From NCBI GenBank assembly GCA_963836905.1, contig CAWIKY010000007.1, positions 345,735 to 409,734 of the forward strand: a DNA stretch of 64,000 nucleotides, given 5' to 3'. The notes beneath the pieces were generated by a model that searched no databases, was not told the DNA's origin, and saw nothing but the letters and a program-made list of their open reading frames with translations. Positions 28,453 through 37,736 of this stretch are shown piece by piece (positions within the stretch are counted from its first letter, which is position 1; every line of letters starts with the position of its first letter). A program made the position numbers and the translations under genes. This DNA comes from CAWIKY01 sp963836905. GTDB lineage: Bacteria > Pseudomonadota > Alphaproteobacteria > Caulobacterales > Hyphomonadaceae.

Positions 28453-28661
28453 AAAGGAAGAGCATGGTTATGCGTATGCGACAAATTCGCGACCAGCTGA
28501 ATGAGAAAATTATGGATATGGTTTTCAGAGAAGAGAAAACTTACATCAGGCAAGAATTAGCGTGGTTGAAAAAAAGAGGAAAACGGCAGGTAACACCATG
28601 CAACCGCCAGCCGGGTGAATCGTTAACTTGGCGATTTAGTTTCCCCAGGTTAGCCTGTTGA
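28439..28661 (+). CDS. Small antitoxin-like protein after the PIN toxin, frameshifted
   Basis: ATG at 28439 inside the toxin gene gives MKTTEKEE; after an indel at about 28464 the frame continues MVMRMRQIRDQLNEKIMDMV then FREEKTYIRQELAWLKKR, a charged two-helix peptide. As read, the frame runs on into the attC-like site and stops at 28661; the natural end is probably near 28582, just before E2. The antitoxin role is inferred from size, overlap with the toxin gene and position in the same cassette. Confidence 0.55.
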
Positions 28662-28724
28662 TACCCGGCGTTAAGTGCTCACAAATCCCCGGCCCGACGG
28701 CTGCCCTTGACGTTACTTGCCATT
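28584..28724. repeat. attC-like site E2
   Basis: About 140 bp. Left end CGGCAGGTAACACCATGCAA, right end ACGTTACTTGCCATT; the inverted arms pair with unpaired bases (CCGCCAGCCGGG against CCCGGCCCGACGG). Its left 50 bp is nearly identical to that of site E3, and the right core GTTACTTGCC resembles GTTACCTGCC of E1. Confidence 0.65.
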
Positions 28725-28760
28725 TAAACAAAAAAGAAAGAACTTGGACAGAAAAGAGGA

Positions 28761-28987
28761 ATGAATTACCAAGCAGAATAACGGCTGATCCTAAAATAAT
28801 GCTAGGAAAGCCTGTGATAAAAGGCACTCGTATAACGGTTGAACTTATCCTACGAAAAATTGCTGGTGGATACACATTTGATGAGATTTTAGAGATGTAC
28901 GCCCATATTACCAAAGAAGACATTATGGCATCAGTGGGCTACGCCGTATCCGTAATGGAAAGTGAAGATACTCTGCAAAGTGCTTAG
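28761..28987 (+). CDS. DUF433 antitoxin, one indel near the start
   Basis: Body SRITADPKIMLGKPVIKGTR then ITVELILRKIAGGYTFDEIL, the DUF433 (VapB-like, winged helix) signature. ATG at 28761 (MNYQ) is in another frame; one base seems missing at about 28771, giving roughly MNYQ-RITADPK. Ends YAVSVMESEDTLQSA. It precedes a DUF5615 toxin by 2 bp, the standard order of this toxin-antitoxin family. Confidence 0.85.
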
Positions 28988-28989
28988 TC

Positions 28990-29338
28990 ATGGTTTTAGC
29001 TGATGAAGGGTTAAACGGTAATATAATCAGGGCTTTGCGAGCGGATGGTTACCAGATCATTTGGATAAAGGAAACAAACATTGGCATGGCTGATGAAGAT
29101 ATTATCGCTCTAGCTAAGCAAAATAGCCAGATACTTATCACTGAAGGACAAAGATTTCGGTGAGTGGATTTTTGCTCACCAGTTGTCTGGATTGACCATT
29201 ATTTTTCTTGGATACGACAAAGAAGATTACGATACTATTCTATCATTTCTACGCTCCGCGTTGAAAACTATAGAAACAGATGAGAAAAACGAATTCATCA
29301 CAATTAACAAAAACAAAATCAGACGAAGAAGAATATAA
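28990..29338 (+). CDS. DUF5615 PIN-like toxin, one frameshift
   Basis: About 116 codons. MVLADEGLNGNIIRALRADG has the first Asp; GMADEDIIALAKQNSQILITE the second; after an extra base at about 29144 the frame gives DKDFGEWIFAHQLSGLTIIFL (the LITEDKDFGE motif). This Mut7-C/PIN-like fold is the toxin partner of DUF433. With the antitoxin it forms one cassette between sites E2 and E3. Confidence 0.85.
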
Positions 29339-29341
29339 AAA

Positions 29342-29480
29342 CGGCAAGTAACACCATGCAGCCACCAGCCGGGTGAATCGTTGAAATGGCAGTTCGGTTT
29401 CCCCAGTCAGTCCGTTGTAACTTGAAAGTTCACGTCTCATTATCCCCGGCCGGTGGCTGCATTCACTACGGTTATGTTCA
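29342..29480. repeat. attC-like site E3
   Basis: About 139 bp. Left end CGGCAAGTAACACCATGCAG, with long identity to the left end of E2 (CAGCCGGGTGAATCGTT shared). Right end CCCCGGCCGGTGGCTGCATT then ACTACGGTTATGTTC. Arms GCAGCCACCAGCCGGG and CCCCGGCCGGTGGCTGC pair almost perfectly. It is the clearest member of the set. Confidence 0.7.
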
Positions 29481-29514
29481 ATACAAAACAATTTACTTCT
29501 TCTTACTGTAAATC

Positions 29515-30655
29515 ATGAGAAAAAGTTATTTGATTTTATCTTTTACTGTCTGCTTTTTTTTTAAGCTGCTCATCCTCCCACCATAAAGTTGAAGTTGAGA
29601 ATCGTGAAGAAGCAATAATTCGGAAATTTGAGAACGTCATTGTAGATAATTTACCCAGAAACAGAAGTATATCTGGTGTTGTTATAAAAGGAGATAAAAT
29701 TATCTGGTCAAAAGCCTATGGAATTCCCAGTTTGGAAGACCTTTTCTTTAGCAAACACCTCTACTATCTATCGTATAGCTTCAATTTCAAAAACATTTAC
29801 TGCCTTTTTGATGATGCTTTTAGTCCAAGATAGTATCATTAAACTTGATGATCCGGTAGAACTATTTTTGCCAGAGATAAAAAAACTCAGTGGATATTCT
29901 GATGATACAAAGATCACCTTTCAACAATTAGCTACGCATACTGCTGGATTGACTGAAGATCGAGAGGTTTATCAAGTGCTGCTTCAGGACCCATAGAGGA
30001 ATGGGAAAGTAAAGTGTTACAAGCTATTCCGTCCACTTCCTTTGATTATGAGCCTGGAGGAGAAAAGTTTAGTTATTCAAATATTGGATACGGAATTTTA
30101 GGATTGTCTCTTCAAGGGCCGCACAAAAACCATTTATAGAATTAGTTGAGGAAAGGATTTTTAAGCCCTTAGAGATGAATTCTACCTGATTGTTGTCCCT
30201 CTTGGAGGCAAAACTGTCAGCTTTGTCAGCAGGGTTTCACGAGCTTCCCAATGGCCTATAGATAGACAAACGCCTCTACAGGAGCATGATGGGCTTGGAT
30301 ACGGAGTTCCTAGTGGCAGCCTATACACTACGCCAAATGATTTGGCTAAATTCATAATTTACAACATGGATGGTTCATCTAATCTTGTGTCAGATGAAAA
30401 CTTAGCAATGATGCAAAGTAAGATAATTGGCCTTGGAGAGCATAGTTATTATGGGCTAGGTGTATTTGTTAATCAGGAAGATCAATTGACCATCATCCAT
30501 CATGGGGGGCGCATTACCTGGTTATAGGGCTAAATTTGCTTTCGCAAAAGAGAACAAGTATGGAGTGATATAATGAGAAATTACTTCTTTGGAGATCCGG
30601 ATATTGGAAGGTACCCTTGGAATTATTAGAAGCCCTGAATAAAATGGAGGACTAA
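29515..30655 (+). pseudogene. Serine hydrolase (beta-lactamase-related, class C type), heavily frameshifted
   Basis: Reading across frames gives MRKSYLILSFTVCFFF, a lipobox-like LSCSSS, then GVVIKGDKIIWSKAYGI, IYRIASISKTFTAFLMMLLV (SxxK motif SISK), the YxN motif in FSYSNIGYGILGLS, GLGYGVPSGSLYTTPNDLAK and HHGGALPGYRAKFAF (HxG). Family members are D-alanyl peptidases, esterases or beta-lactamase-like. At least six indels break it, more than in neighbouring genes, so real decay is possible. One cassette between sites E3 and E4. Confidence 0.75.
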
Positions 30656-30659
30656 ATGA

Positions 30660-30731
30660 ACATAACAAAGGCATAGCCGCTATGCTACGGCGAAGCCTTC
30701 GCCAGCGCCTATGCGAGTCGTTATGTGTAAT
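30660..30731. repeat. attC-like site E4
   Basis: Compact hairpin of about 70 bp: ACATAACAAAGGCATAG on the left pairs with CTATGCGAGTCGTTATGTG on the right, enclosing an inner GGCGAAGCCTTCGCC stem. TAAC...GTTA at the ends with an offset arm is the classic attC layout. The ATG of the next gene follows 10 bp later. Confidence 0.65.
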
Positions 30732-30740
30732 GACAAACAC

Positions 30741-31768
30741 ATGAAAAAGCTGATATTAATTTACCTCTGTATTATTGGAAAGGTGTTGGCTCAACCGATA
30801 GCACCAAATGACTTTGGTCTCGAGTCATTCAAAATCAAAGACAAAAAACTCGGTGAAATAAATTTTTATGTTGATACAACTAATATCGAAAAAAAGTCAC
30901 CACTATTTATTGATATCAACGGAAGTGGAGGAAATCCTTTAAATAATTATGTTATCTGCTCTGATGCGAGCACGGTTTTCCAAACTTTTGGTGTCAAGAA
31001 TCTTGAAAACACCAAGAAAAAATATCATTACATTATACTTGATAAGCCTGGCACACCGTTTTGTGATACACTTGAAAGTCAAAAGCTTTTAGCGGATACA
31101 GATTTTGCTGAGCTTTTTAGCAGTTATAAATACTCAAATGAATACAACCAAAAACTTAGTTTAAATTGGCGGGTTGAAGCAACTCAAGAGGTTATTGCTT
31201 ATTTGATCAAAAACAAATTTTGGGACAAATCGGACATTGTAGCTTACGGTTATTCAGAAGGAGGTCAAGTTGTTCCTGCATTAGCGCTTAGAGAAAAAGA
31301 ATAACTCATATTATTTCAATGGTAGGTAGTGGGTTAAATCAATTTTATGATGCAATTCTTGAATTTAGAATTCAAGCAGATTGTGGCGTTTTATCTCATC
31401 AGCAAGCGCAAGATAGTATTGATGAAAGATTTAAAGTTATTGAGGATGTTTATAAAAATCCCACGAATACCGAAATGGAATTGGGCGGACATTCTTATTT
31501 GCGCGGAGCAAGTTTTAGCGCCGTAGATAACATTTCAATTTTGCAAAAATTGATAATACCTATTTTTATGGTTGTTGGTACGAAGGATAAAAGTTCGCCA
31601 ATTCTAGGTTTGGATTATGTCAAACTTGACTTTCTACGATTAGGTAAAACTAATTTAACTTATAGAACGTGCGTAGGCTGTAATCATTTTTTGACGAGTT
31701 ATATGAGCAACAAAGAAATCGAGCATGATTATTTTCCAGAAATATTGGAATGGATAGAACAAAACTAA
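30741..31768 (+). CDS. Secreted alpha/beta hydrolase, one frameshift
   Basis: MKKLILIYLCIIGKVLAQPI is a signal peptide. SPLFIDINGSGGNPL is the HG-like strand, and YGYSEGGQVVPALAL the nucleophile elbow (GYSEGG). After an indel at about 31298 the frame continues ITHIISMVGSGLNQFYDAIL; a late Asp (GTKDKSSP) and His (CNHFLTSY) complete the triad. AT-rich, about 342 residues in total. It forms the last cassette, between E4 and E5. Substrate unknown. Confidence 0.8.
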
Positions 31769-31845
31769 AACATATAACACGTGCTAAAAAATCATCGCCG
31801 CCCTTCGGGACGACAACGATTTTTAGCACTTGGCCGTTGCTCCTG
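31769..31845. repeat. attC-like site E5, right end of the array
   Basis: ATATAACACGTGCTAAAAAA then TCATCG on the left pairs with CGATTTTTAGCACTTGGCC on the right, closing a CCGCCCTTCGGGACG inner stem, with CCGTTGCTCC at the end. The recN gene on the other strand begins its 3' end at 32003 and the composition returns to GC-rich. Confidence 0.6.
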
Positions 31846-32002
31846 TTTTTTTGAAAAAGCCGTGAATAGAAAATCCAGCTATCATTAAACGCCGGAATCG
31901 CAATGACCGAAAAATTATTGAGGAGTTTGACGTGATATCAAGCGGTGGGCAGTATCTTTTTAACCCAAAAAATCAACGTCTCGGTATGGTATCAATCTCA
32001 CC

Positions 32003-33657
32003 CTACATCGCTAGCAGCTCCTTGGCATTCTCGTAAGCGATGGTCGAGGGCTTGTTGCCGCCAATCATCTTAGCAATTTCTTCTACCCGTTCGTTTTCGC
32101 TCAGCTGCCGGATGCGGCTCACCGATTTGGCGGAGCTATTGTCTTTATACACAAAGTAGTGCACGTCGCCCTTGGCCGCCACCTGCGGCAGGTGACTGAT
32201 GGCCAGCACCTGGTGGTTCTTGGCCATTTCCTTCATCATATTCACCATCTTGATAGCAATTTCGCCCGACACCCCGGTGTCGATCTCGTCGAAGATGATG
32301 GTGGGCAGCGAGGTTTTTCCGCCAGCACGTACTTGATGCAGAACATCAGGCGCGAAAAACTCACCACCGGAGGCCACCCGCTTCAGCTCCTGGGGAGCAA
32401 TCCCCTTATTAGCGCTAAATAAGATTTCAATCTCGTCGGCTCCTGACTCAGCCGGAGCAATCGGTCGTTGCTCTACCCGCAGAACAGCGTCGGGAATGCC
32501 CAGATTACGGAGCAGACCAGCAATCTGATCGGAGAACTTGCTCGCCACCTTCTCTCGGGAGGCCGGTGAGCCGTTCTGCTTCGGTCAACATCTCCTGCTG
32601 GGCCGTATCGCGCACGGTTTTCAGGCGCACTAGTTCGCTGTCCAGGTTATCCACCTCATTCACCTTGTCTTCCAGCGACCGCTGAATGGACAGCAATTCG
32701 GCGGTGGAGCTCACCTGATGCTTCTGTTGCAAATGATACAAATTATTGAGACGATCGCGGGTCGCTTCTACCTTATCACGGTCGAAGTCAACCAGCTGGG
32801 CTTCGTCTTCCACCTCACTCTGAACGTCGCGCAACTCAATCACGCAACTGTTCAGACGCTGGTATAAGCTTTCGTATTTGGTTGAGTATCGGGCTATTTT
32901 GAGCAGCGACTGGTTGGCTTGGTTTAGCAACGCATCCACTCCAACTTCTTCGCCGTTGAGCAACGACTGCGCCAGACCGAGATGCTCCTGGATGTTGCCC
33001 GCATTTTCCGATTACTTGCAACTGTTCTTCTAATTGTTCGTGCTCGCCCTCAATTAGTTGGGCTTTTTCTATTTCATCAGCAAGAAGCGGTTGAAGTCGT
33101 CTTCACGCCGCAGGCGGTCGGCTTCGGTACGTAGTCGCTCGTATTCACTGGCCGCCCGGCGGTACTGCTGGAAACTCTGCCGGTAGAGTTTTCTCTCTTT
33201 CTCATTGCCAGCAAAAGCGTCGATGATTTCCAACTGGTACGAGTTGTCGCCCAGCAGCAGGCTGTCGTGCTGACTGTGAATATCCACCAGCAGGTTGCCC
33301 ACGCCGCGCATGGTCTCCAGGCGAACGGGAGTATCGTTGATAAACGCCCGCGACTTGCCATTGGGAGATACTTCGCGGCGGAGAATGCAGATGGGGTCGT
33401 AATCAAGGTCTTCTTCGGCGAAGAGCGGTTCCAGGCTGAATTTGTTAATGGTGAAAGCCCCCTCAATTACGCACTTCTGCTCTTCGTTATATAAAGCCTT
33501 TTTGTCGGCCCGGTTGCCCAACAGCAGGCCAATGGCTCCCAGCATGATAGATTTGCCCGCACCGGTCTCGCCGGTAATGATGCTAAGCGCCTCGGAGGGC
33601 CGCGTCTCGAGCGCTTCCTAATAGCGCATAATTTTTTATAGTAAGACTCTTTAGCAT
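32003..33657 (-). CDS. recN: DNA repair protein RecN, multiply frameshifted
   Basis: SMC-like ATPase of double-strand-break repair. Start ATG at 33657 gives MLKSLTIKNYAL. Walker A is ITGETGAGKSIMLGAIGLLL; VDIHSQHDSLLL is the RecN Q-loop; the C-terminal head has LKRVASGGE (signature), TIIFDEIDTGVSGEIAIKM (Walker B) and VLAISHLPQVAAKGD. The length of about 551 codons is normal. Indels lie at about 33620, 33075, 33005 and 32567. Also at 32340-32385 two opposite one-base errors cancel, replacing FSRLMFCIKYVLAEK by an unrelated string. Probably sequencing errors. Confidence 0.93.
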
Positions 33658-34257
33658 ACGCCAGGGTCGATGGGTGGAAAGACTAAACGCAAATTGGGGG
33701 GGTAGATGTTCACAACCGACGCAAAACATCTCTTGCGGACAGAACGGCGGTGATTGTGGGTTAATTACTCAGTTTATGAAAGTAAAGATAAGGTTTATGC
33801 TTTTCGTAAGTACAAATGCTTAAAAATTCTTTTTTTGAGGCGGCAGATGAAGAGTTTGGGTAAAACGCTTAATGGAGAGTTACAAATCTAAGCTAGTTCT
33901 TTTTCTGTTCCGGAATTTGGGGAAATTATATCCTAGTGGATGATGCGGAGTGGGGTAAATTTTCCCCAAAGAGATGCTGGAATAGCCTTACGAAGGCCTG
34001 ATAGGGGTTGGCAAAGCGTTTGCAAACCTATTGACAAATACAGTCTGGCTTCGTGCCATTTTTCGGACTGATACCAATTTTTTAGCTTAACCCAATATCA
34101 ATTACTACACAATTAGAAGGCAGTGCCACAACCGGTGCTGCCTTCTTGTGTTTGAGGCATCCGTCTCAACGACAAACTTTAGCACAGGAACATTGGGTGC
34201 ATTTTTAAGTTACTTAACCACAACTAATTTTTTAACCCTTATTCTCAATTTTTTACT
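33658..34257. other. Gap upstream of the membrane-protein cluster
   Basis: No gene. An AT-rich 600-base region likely to hold the promoters of recN (minus) and of the gene at 34258 (plus). A hairpin AGAAGGCAGTGCC / GGTGCTGCCTTCT at 34115-34145, with one G-T pair, lies about 110 bp before the ATG at 34258 and could be an attenuator or the end of a short transcript. Confidence 0.4.
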
Positions 34258-35304
34258 ATGGAAACTAACGCACGAAATTCCGGACGCGATCGCGTCGATT
34301 ACACCACCAGCAATGCGTATACCCGAGCGGGAGCGGCTCTACTCAGTAAAATATCCTGGAGTGCTATTCTGGCTGGGGTACTAGTTTCGCTGGTCGTTAT
34401 GCTCGTTCTCAACCTGCTGGGCATCGGTATCGGATTGGCATCAATCAACCCCGTGACCGAGGCTTCGCCTTTCTCAGGAGTGGGCACCGGAGCCGTTATC
34501 TGGTACATCTTGAGTAACCTGATTGCAATTTTTGCGGGTGCTTATACGGCCGCGCGTCTGTCAGGTATTCCCATTCCGGTGATTAGCACCTTTCACGGCA
34601 TTTTGTCCTGGTGTTTATACACGCTTATTTCATTCTGGTTACTCACCACGGCGGTAGGTACTATTGTGAGCGGAGTAGGATCGGCCATCTCTCAGACTTT
34701 ATCGTCAGTAGGCTCAGTTGTCAGTGGCGGACAGAACAACGGCGGTCAATCGCAGCAGTCGGGTCAATTGTCTAGCTCACTGAGCCTGGACAAAATTACC
34801 AGTGAGGTAAAGCAGATTCTGCGGCAAACCGGTGATCCGGCTCTGCAGCCCGATGCCATTGAGAACACCGCAGAAAACGCTACCCAGGGTGCCCGTCAGG
34901 CACTCAGAAGTGGTAACACGATGTCTGATCAAGAAATCGGTGGCATCTTACAGCAGTTGCTGTACAAAGGCGAGAACTTGGTAGATAAAGTTGACCAGAA
35001 AGATGTCGCAAGTGTAATAGCTTCTCGAACTGGTATGTCACAGGAGGAAGCAAACAACGCGGCCGAGACAGTGGTGCGCAATTTCAACGAAGCGAAGCAA
35101 GAAGCCCAGCAGCTAGCAGCACAAGCTGAGCAACAGGCGAAAGAAACCGCCGCCCAAGCTGCTGATGTGGCCTCAAGCGCCGCTATTTGGAGCTTTGTGG
35201 CGCTGGTATTGGGAGCCATTGTGGCGGCTGCCGGAGGACGAGCCGGTCAACCCAAAGATGATTTTGTGGACGTGAAACAAGAGCGAGAAACGGTAGTACG
35301 ATAG
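34258..35304 (+). CDS. Membrane protein with C-terminal repeat domain
   Basis: 348 residues. Four transmembrane helices: two near the N-terminus (SAILAGVLVSLVVMLVLNLL, AVIWYILSNLIAIFAGAYTA), a third (GILSWCLYTLISFWLLTTAV) and one at the C-terminus (AAIWSFVALVLGAIVAAAGG). Between are a Ser/Gln-rich loop and a helical domain (DKITSEVKQILRQTGDPAL ... DVASVIASRTGMSQEEANNA). The helical domain and the last helix resemble those of the protein at 35925. The N-terminal half resembles TIGR04086-type membrane proteins. Function unknown; a strong terminator follows. Confidence 0.7.
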   Translation: METNARNSGRDRVDYTTSNAYTRAGAALLSKISWSAILAGVLVSLVVMLVLNLLGIGIGLASINPVTEASPFSGVGTGAVIWYILSNLIAIFAGAYTAARLSGIPIPVISTFHGILSWCLYTLISFWLLTTAVGTIVSGVGSAISQTLSSVGSVVSGGQNNGGQSQQSGQLSSSLSLDKITSEVKQILRQTGDPALQPDAIENTAENATQGARQALRSGNTMSDQEIGGILQQLLYKGENLVDKVDQKDVASVIASRTGMSQEEANNAAETVVRNFNEAKQEAQQLAAQAEQQAKETAAQAADVASSAAIWSFVALVLGAIVAAAGGRAGQPKDDFVDVKQERETVVR

Positions 35305-35337
35305 TTTTATAATTTCTGATCAGGTAATCATTACCCA

Positions 35338-35370
35338 AGGGTGGGCCATTTTTCCCCACCCTTCTTTTGT
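35338..35370 (+). terminator. Rho-independent terminator
   Basis: AAGGGTGGG, loop CCATTTTTC, CCCACCCTT then CTTTTGT. It lies 34 bp after the stop of the membrane-protein gene. Confidence 0.8.
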
Positions 35371-35465
35371 ATAACCGCAATTGCGAGCAGTAGCAGCTTT
35401 GGCACGGTTCTGTTACTAATAATACTAAATTAATTAGACTTTTTTACTTTAAACATATCATAACC

Positions 35466-35843
35466 ATGAAAATTTTATCAAGCATTATAGCAGGAGCTTT
35501 TGTATTATCAGCCGCTGGTTGCGGAAACGTAGGCGACGCTAACGAAAGCACCGACGCTGACGTACGCACCGAAACCAAAGTGGTGGACGTGGATACCGTA
35601 GGAGCTGAAACTACCTACGACGTACGAGAGCGAACCATTGAGCAGGTAGATACGGTAGGAGCAACCACCGAGTACGACGTTGAAAAGCAAGTAGTACGAC
35701 GTACCGTTGATGTTGACACGCTGACCAAAGATGTCGATGGACAAGCGCGCGTTGATATGGAAGAAGGTGACTACAAAACAGTGGACACCGATGTTGATAC
35801 CGAAACTGTAACGGAAGAAGTTGAAGTAGATACCAACAACTAG
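35466..35843 (+). CDS. Lipoprotein with Val/Asp/Thr repeats
   Basis: 125 residues. MKILSSIIAGAFVLSAAGCG is a lipoprotein signal with lipobox LSAAGC. The mature protein is very acidic and built from repeats around VDTVGAxTTYDVxxRTIEQ / VDTVGATTEYDVEKQVV / VDVDTLTKDVDGQ / VDTDVDTETVTEEVEVDT. It has no Cys after the anchor and no recognised domain. It stands between two related membrane proteins, each ended by its own terminator; envelope stress is a reasonable guess only. Confidence 0.7.
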   Translation: MKILSSIIAGAFVLSAAGCGNVGDANESTDADVRTETKVVDVDTVGAETTYDVRERTIEQVDTVGATTEYDVEKQVVRRTVDVDTLTKDVDGQARVDMEEGDYKTVDTDVDTETVTEEVEVDTNN

Positions 35844-35869
35844 CAAACAATCTTGTGCATTACAAGTTG

Positions 35870-35903
35870 AAAGGGTATCCACCGTAGGATACCCTTTTTT
35901 TTT
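35870..35903 (+). terminator. Rho-independent terminator
   Basis: AAAGGGTATCC, loop ACCGTA, GGATACCCTT followed by a run of T. Clear intrinsic terminator for the lipoprotein gene. Confidence 0.9.
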
Positions 35904-35924
35904 AACCTTCAACTTTTTCTTAAT

Positions 35925-37679
35925 ATGAAATTTACCAAGCCTATTCTTTTATCAGCGTTGGTATTATCGCTCGCTAGCACCAGCGCGTTTGCTCAGGATT
36001 CACTATTCCTCACCGATGTGGTAGCAACCCCGCAATTTTTTGTCAGCCTGCTGGCTGGAGTGCTGCTGGCCATTGGTTTTCAGGTATTGCTCACCGCACT
36101 GTCGGTTGCTATTGGAATTAGCGCCATTGGCAACGTGCAGCATCATGCGAATCACCCCTCCCATGACTCGAATAAGGATAAGAATGACTCAAGCGGATCA
36201 GATACTCCGATGGGAGTGAAAATCAGTTCAGGACTAGGACTTTTTACCTTGATCACCTCTAGCATTGCCCTGTTTTTTGCCGCTATGCTGGCCGTTAAGC
36301 TTAGCTTGATTGGCAATGCGGCTATCGGAGTTACTCTCGGACTGGTTATCTGGGCGGCATTTTTTACCGCACTGGCGTATCTGGAAATTACTTCGGTGAG
36401 CACGCTGGTGGGAAGCTTAATCAATACGGTCACATCGGGAGTGAAATCATCAGCTTCGGCCGTCAGCAGTATGTTCCAGGGATCGCCTTACAGCAAAATC
36501 GAGGACATCGCCGACCACACCATCAATAAGGTGAGAAACGAGTTGCATGATTCCTTGGATCTAAATCAAATCAACGAGAAAATTGACGAATACGTGAAGC
36601 GCGTAGAAGAGTCAGGGCCTGACTACGAACAGGTGAAGAACGATATGGTCAACATTCTCAAGGACATTCGGATTGAAGAGAAAACGGAAAATAAGATGGG
36701 CGGCGAGATTGACACCGAGATGTTTATCAAGTTTGCCTCAGAACAGTCTAACGTCAGTAAGAAAGACGCTAAGAAGCTAGGCAAAGCTTTCCAGGATGCG
36801 CAAAAGGCAGTAGAAGAAGGGGACACCAACGAGGACAAGGCTAAGAAGGTGGCTTCCAAACTCAGTGGCAGAAGTGAAGAGGAAATCTCAGGATACGTTC
36901 AGCAGATCGAAGAATATCTGCGCAGCACTGATAAAGAAGAAGTGAATCCGGACGCCATTCGGGACGACATTGAGAAGATCATCGAGAACCCTAAGAACGC
37001 GCAGGAGATCCTTTCCAGCCGCGCGGGCAAAACTGACCGCTCTACTTGGGTAGCTTTGTTAGAAAAAGACCAGCGTATGAACCATGATCGCGCCGAGAAA
37101 GTGGTAAGCTACGTAGAGCAAGCCATTGATTTTGTCGCCAAGAGAACCGACGACGTGAAGCAGTCAGCTCAAGGGGCGCAGGCTTCAGTCGCTGAACATA
37201 AAGATCAGGCCAAAGGACAAGCCGACGGAAAAGCCAAGCAACTTTCTCCCCAGGCAGAGGGCAAACTGAAGGGCTACTTCGATAGCCTGAATCGTCCTGA
37301 ACTTCAGTACGACAGCCTCAAGCGAGATGTCAAGAAGATCATGAACGATCCCCAGGCAGCTCCCGAAGTCATCAAAAATCGCTTGTCTCGCTTTGATCGC
37401 GAAACACTGATGGCCCTGCTAACTTCTAACGACCGTCTGTCGCGCCGTGATATTGAAAACTTGAGCGGTAAGTTTGACGAAAGTAAGAGCAACGTTCTGA
37501 GCAAGGTAGATGAGATAGAGCGAGAAACAGCTATCGCCCTGGAACGGGCTAAGCAAGAGGCATTGCATCAGGCCGAGAACACCCGTAAAACTGCTGCTTC
37601 GGCCGCTTGGTGGTTATTTGCCACGGCGGTAGTGTCAGGAATAGCCGCCGCGTTGGGTGGATGGGTTGCCATTATCTAA
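35925..37679 (+). CDS. Large membrane protein with three copies of a helical repeat
   Basis: 584 residues. Signal-like start (MKFTKPILLSALVLSLASTS ... FAQ), then transmembrane helices at about 35-60, 100-125 and 130-150, a long helical region and a final membrane segment (AASAAWWLFATAVVSGIAAA). The helical region contains three related units of about 65 residues: YEQVKNDMVNILKDI..., DAIRDDIEKIIENPKNAQEI and YDSLKRDVKKIMNDPQAAPE, each followed by a 'D...A/ALL....S..DAE' pattern. The protein at 34258 has one such unit. I know no name for it. A strong terminator follows. Confidence 0.7.
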   Translation: MKFTKPILLSALVLSLASTSAFAQDSLFLTDVVATPQFFVSLLAGVLLAIGFQVLLTALSVAIGISAIGNVQHHANHPSHDSNKDKNDSSGSDTPMGVKISSGLGLFTLITSSIALFFAAMLAVKLSLIGNAAIGVTLGLVIWAAFFTALAYLEITSVSTLVGSLINTVTSGVKSSASAVSSMFQGSPYSKIEDIADHTINKVRNELHDSLDLNQINEKIDEYVKRVEESGPDYEQVKNDMVNILKDIRIEEKTENKMGGEIDTEMFIKFASEQSNVSKKDAKKLGKAFQDAQKAVEEGDTNEDKAKKVASKLSGRSEEEISGYVQQIEEYLRSTDKEEVNPDAIRDDIEKIIENPKNAQEILSSRAGKTDRSTWVALLEKDQRMNHDRAEKVVSYVEQAIDFVAKRTDDVKQSAQGAQASVAEHKDQAKGQADGKAKQLSPQAEGKLKGYFDSLNRPELQYDSLKRDVKKIMNDPQAAPEVIKNRLSRFDRETLMALLTSNDRLSRRDIENLSGKFDESKSNVLSKVDEIERETAIALERAKQEALHQAENTRKTAASAAWWLFATAVVSGIAAALGGWVAII

Positions 37680-37695
37680 TATTTTTTTTGATAAA

Positions 37696-37730
37696 ACAAC
37701 GGGGACACAAGCTACTTGTGTCCCCGTTGT
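37696..37730 (+). terminator. Perfect 16-bp terminator hairpin
   Basis: ACAACGGGGACACAAG, loop CTA, CTTGTGTCCCCGTTGT, followed by CATTTTATG. The stem is perfect. It ends 6 bases before the ATG of the channel gene, so it could also control ribosome access to that gene. Confidence 0.85.
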
Positions 37731-37736
37731 CATTTT

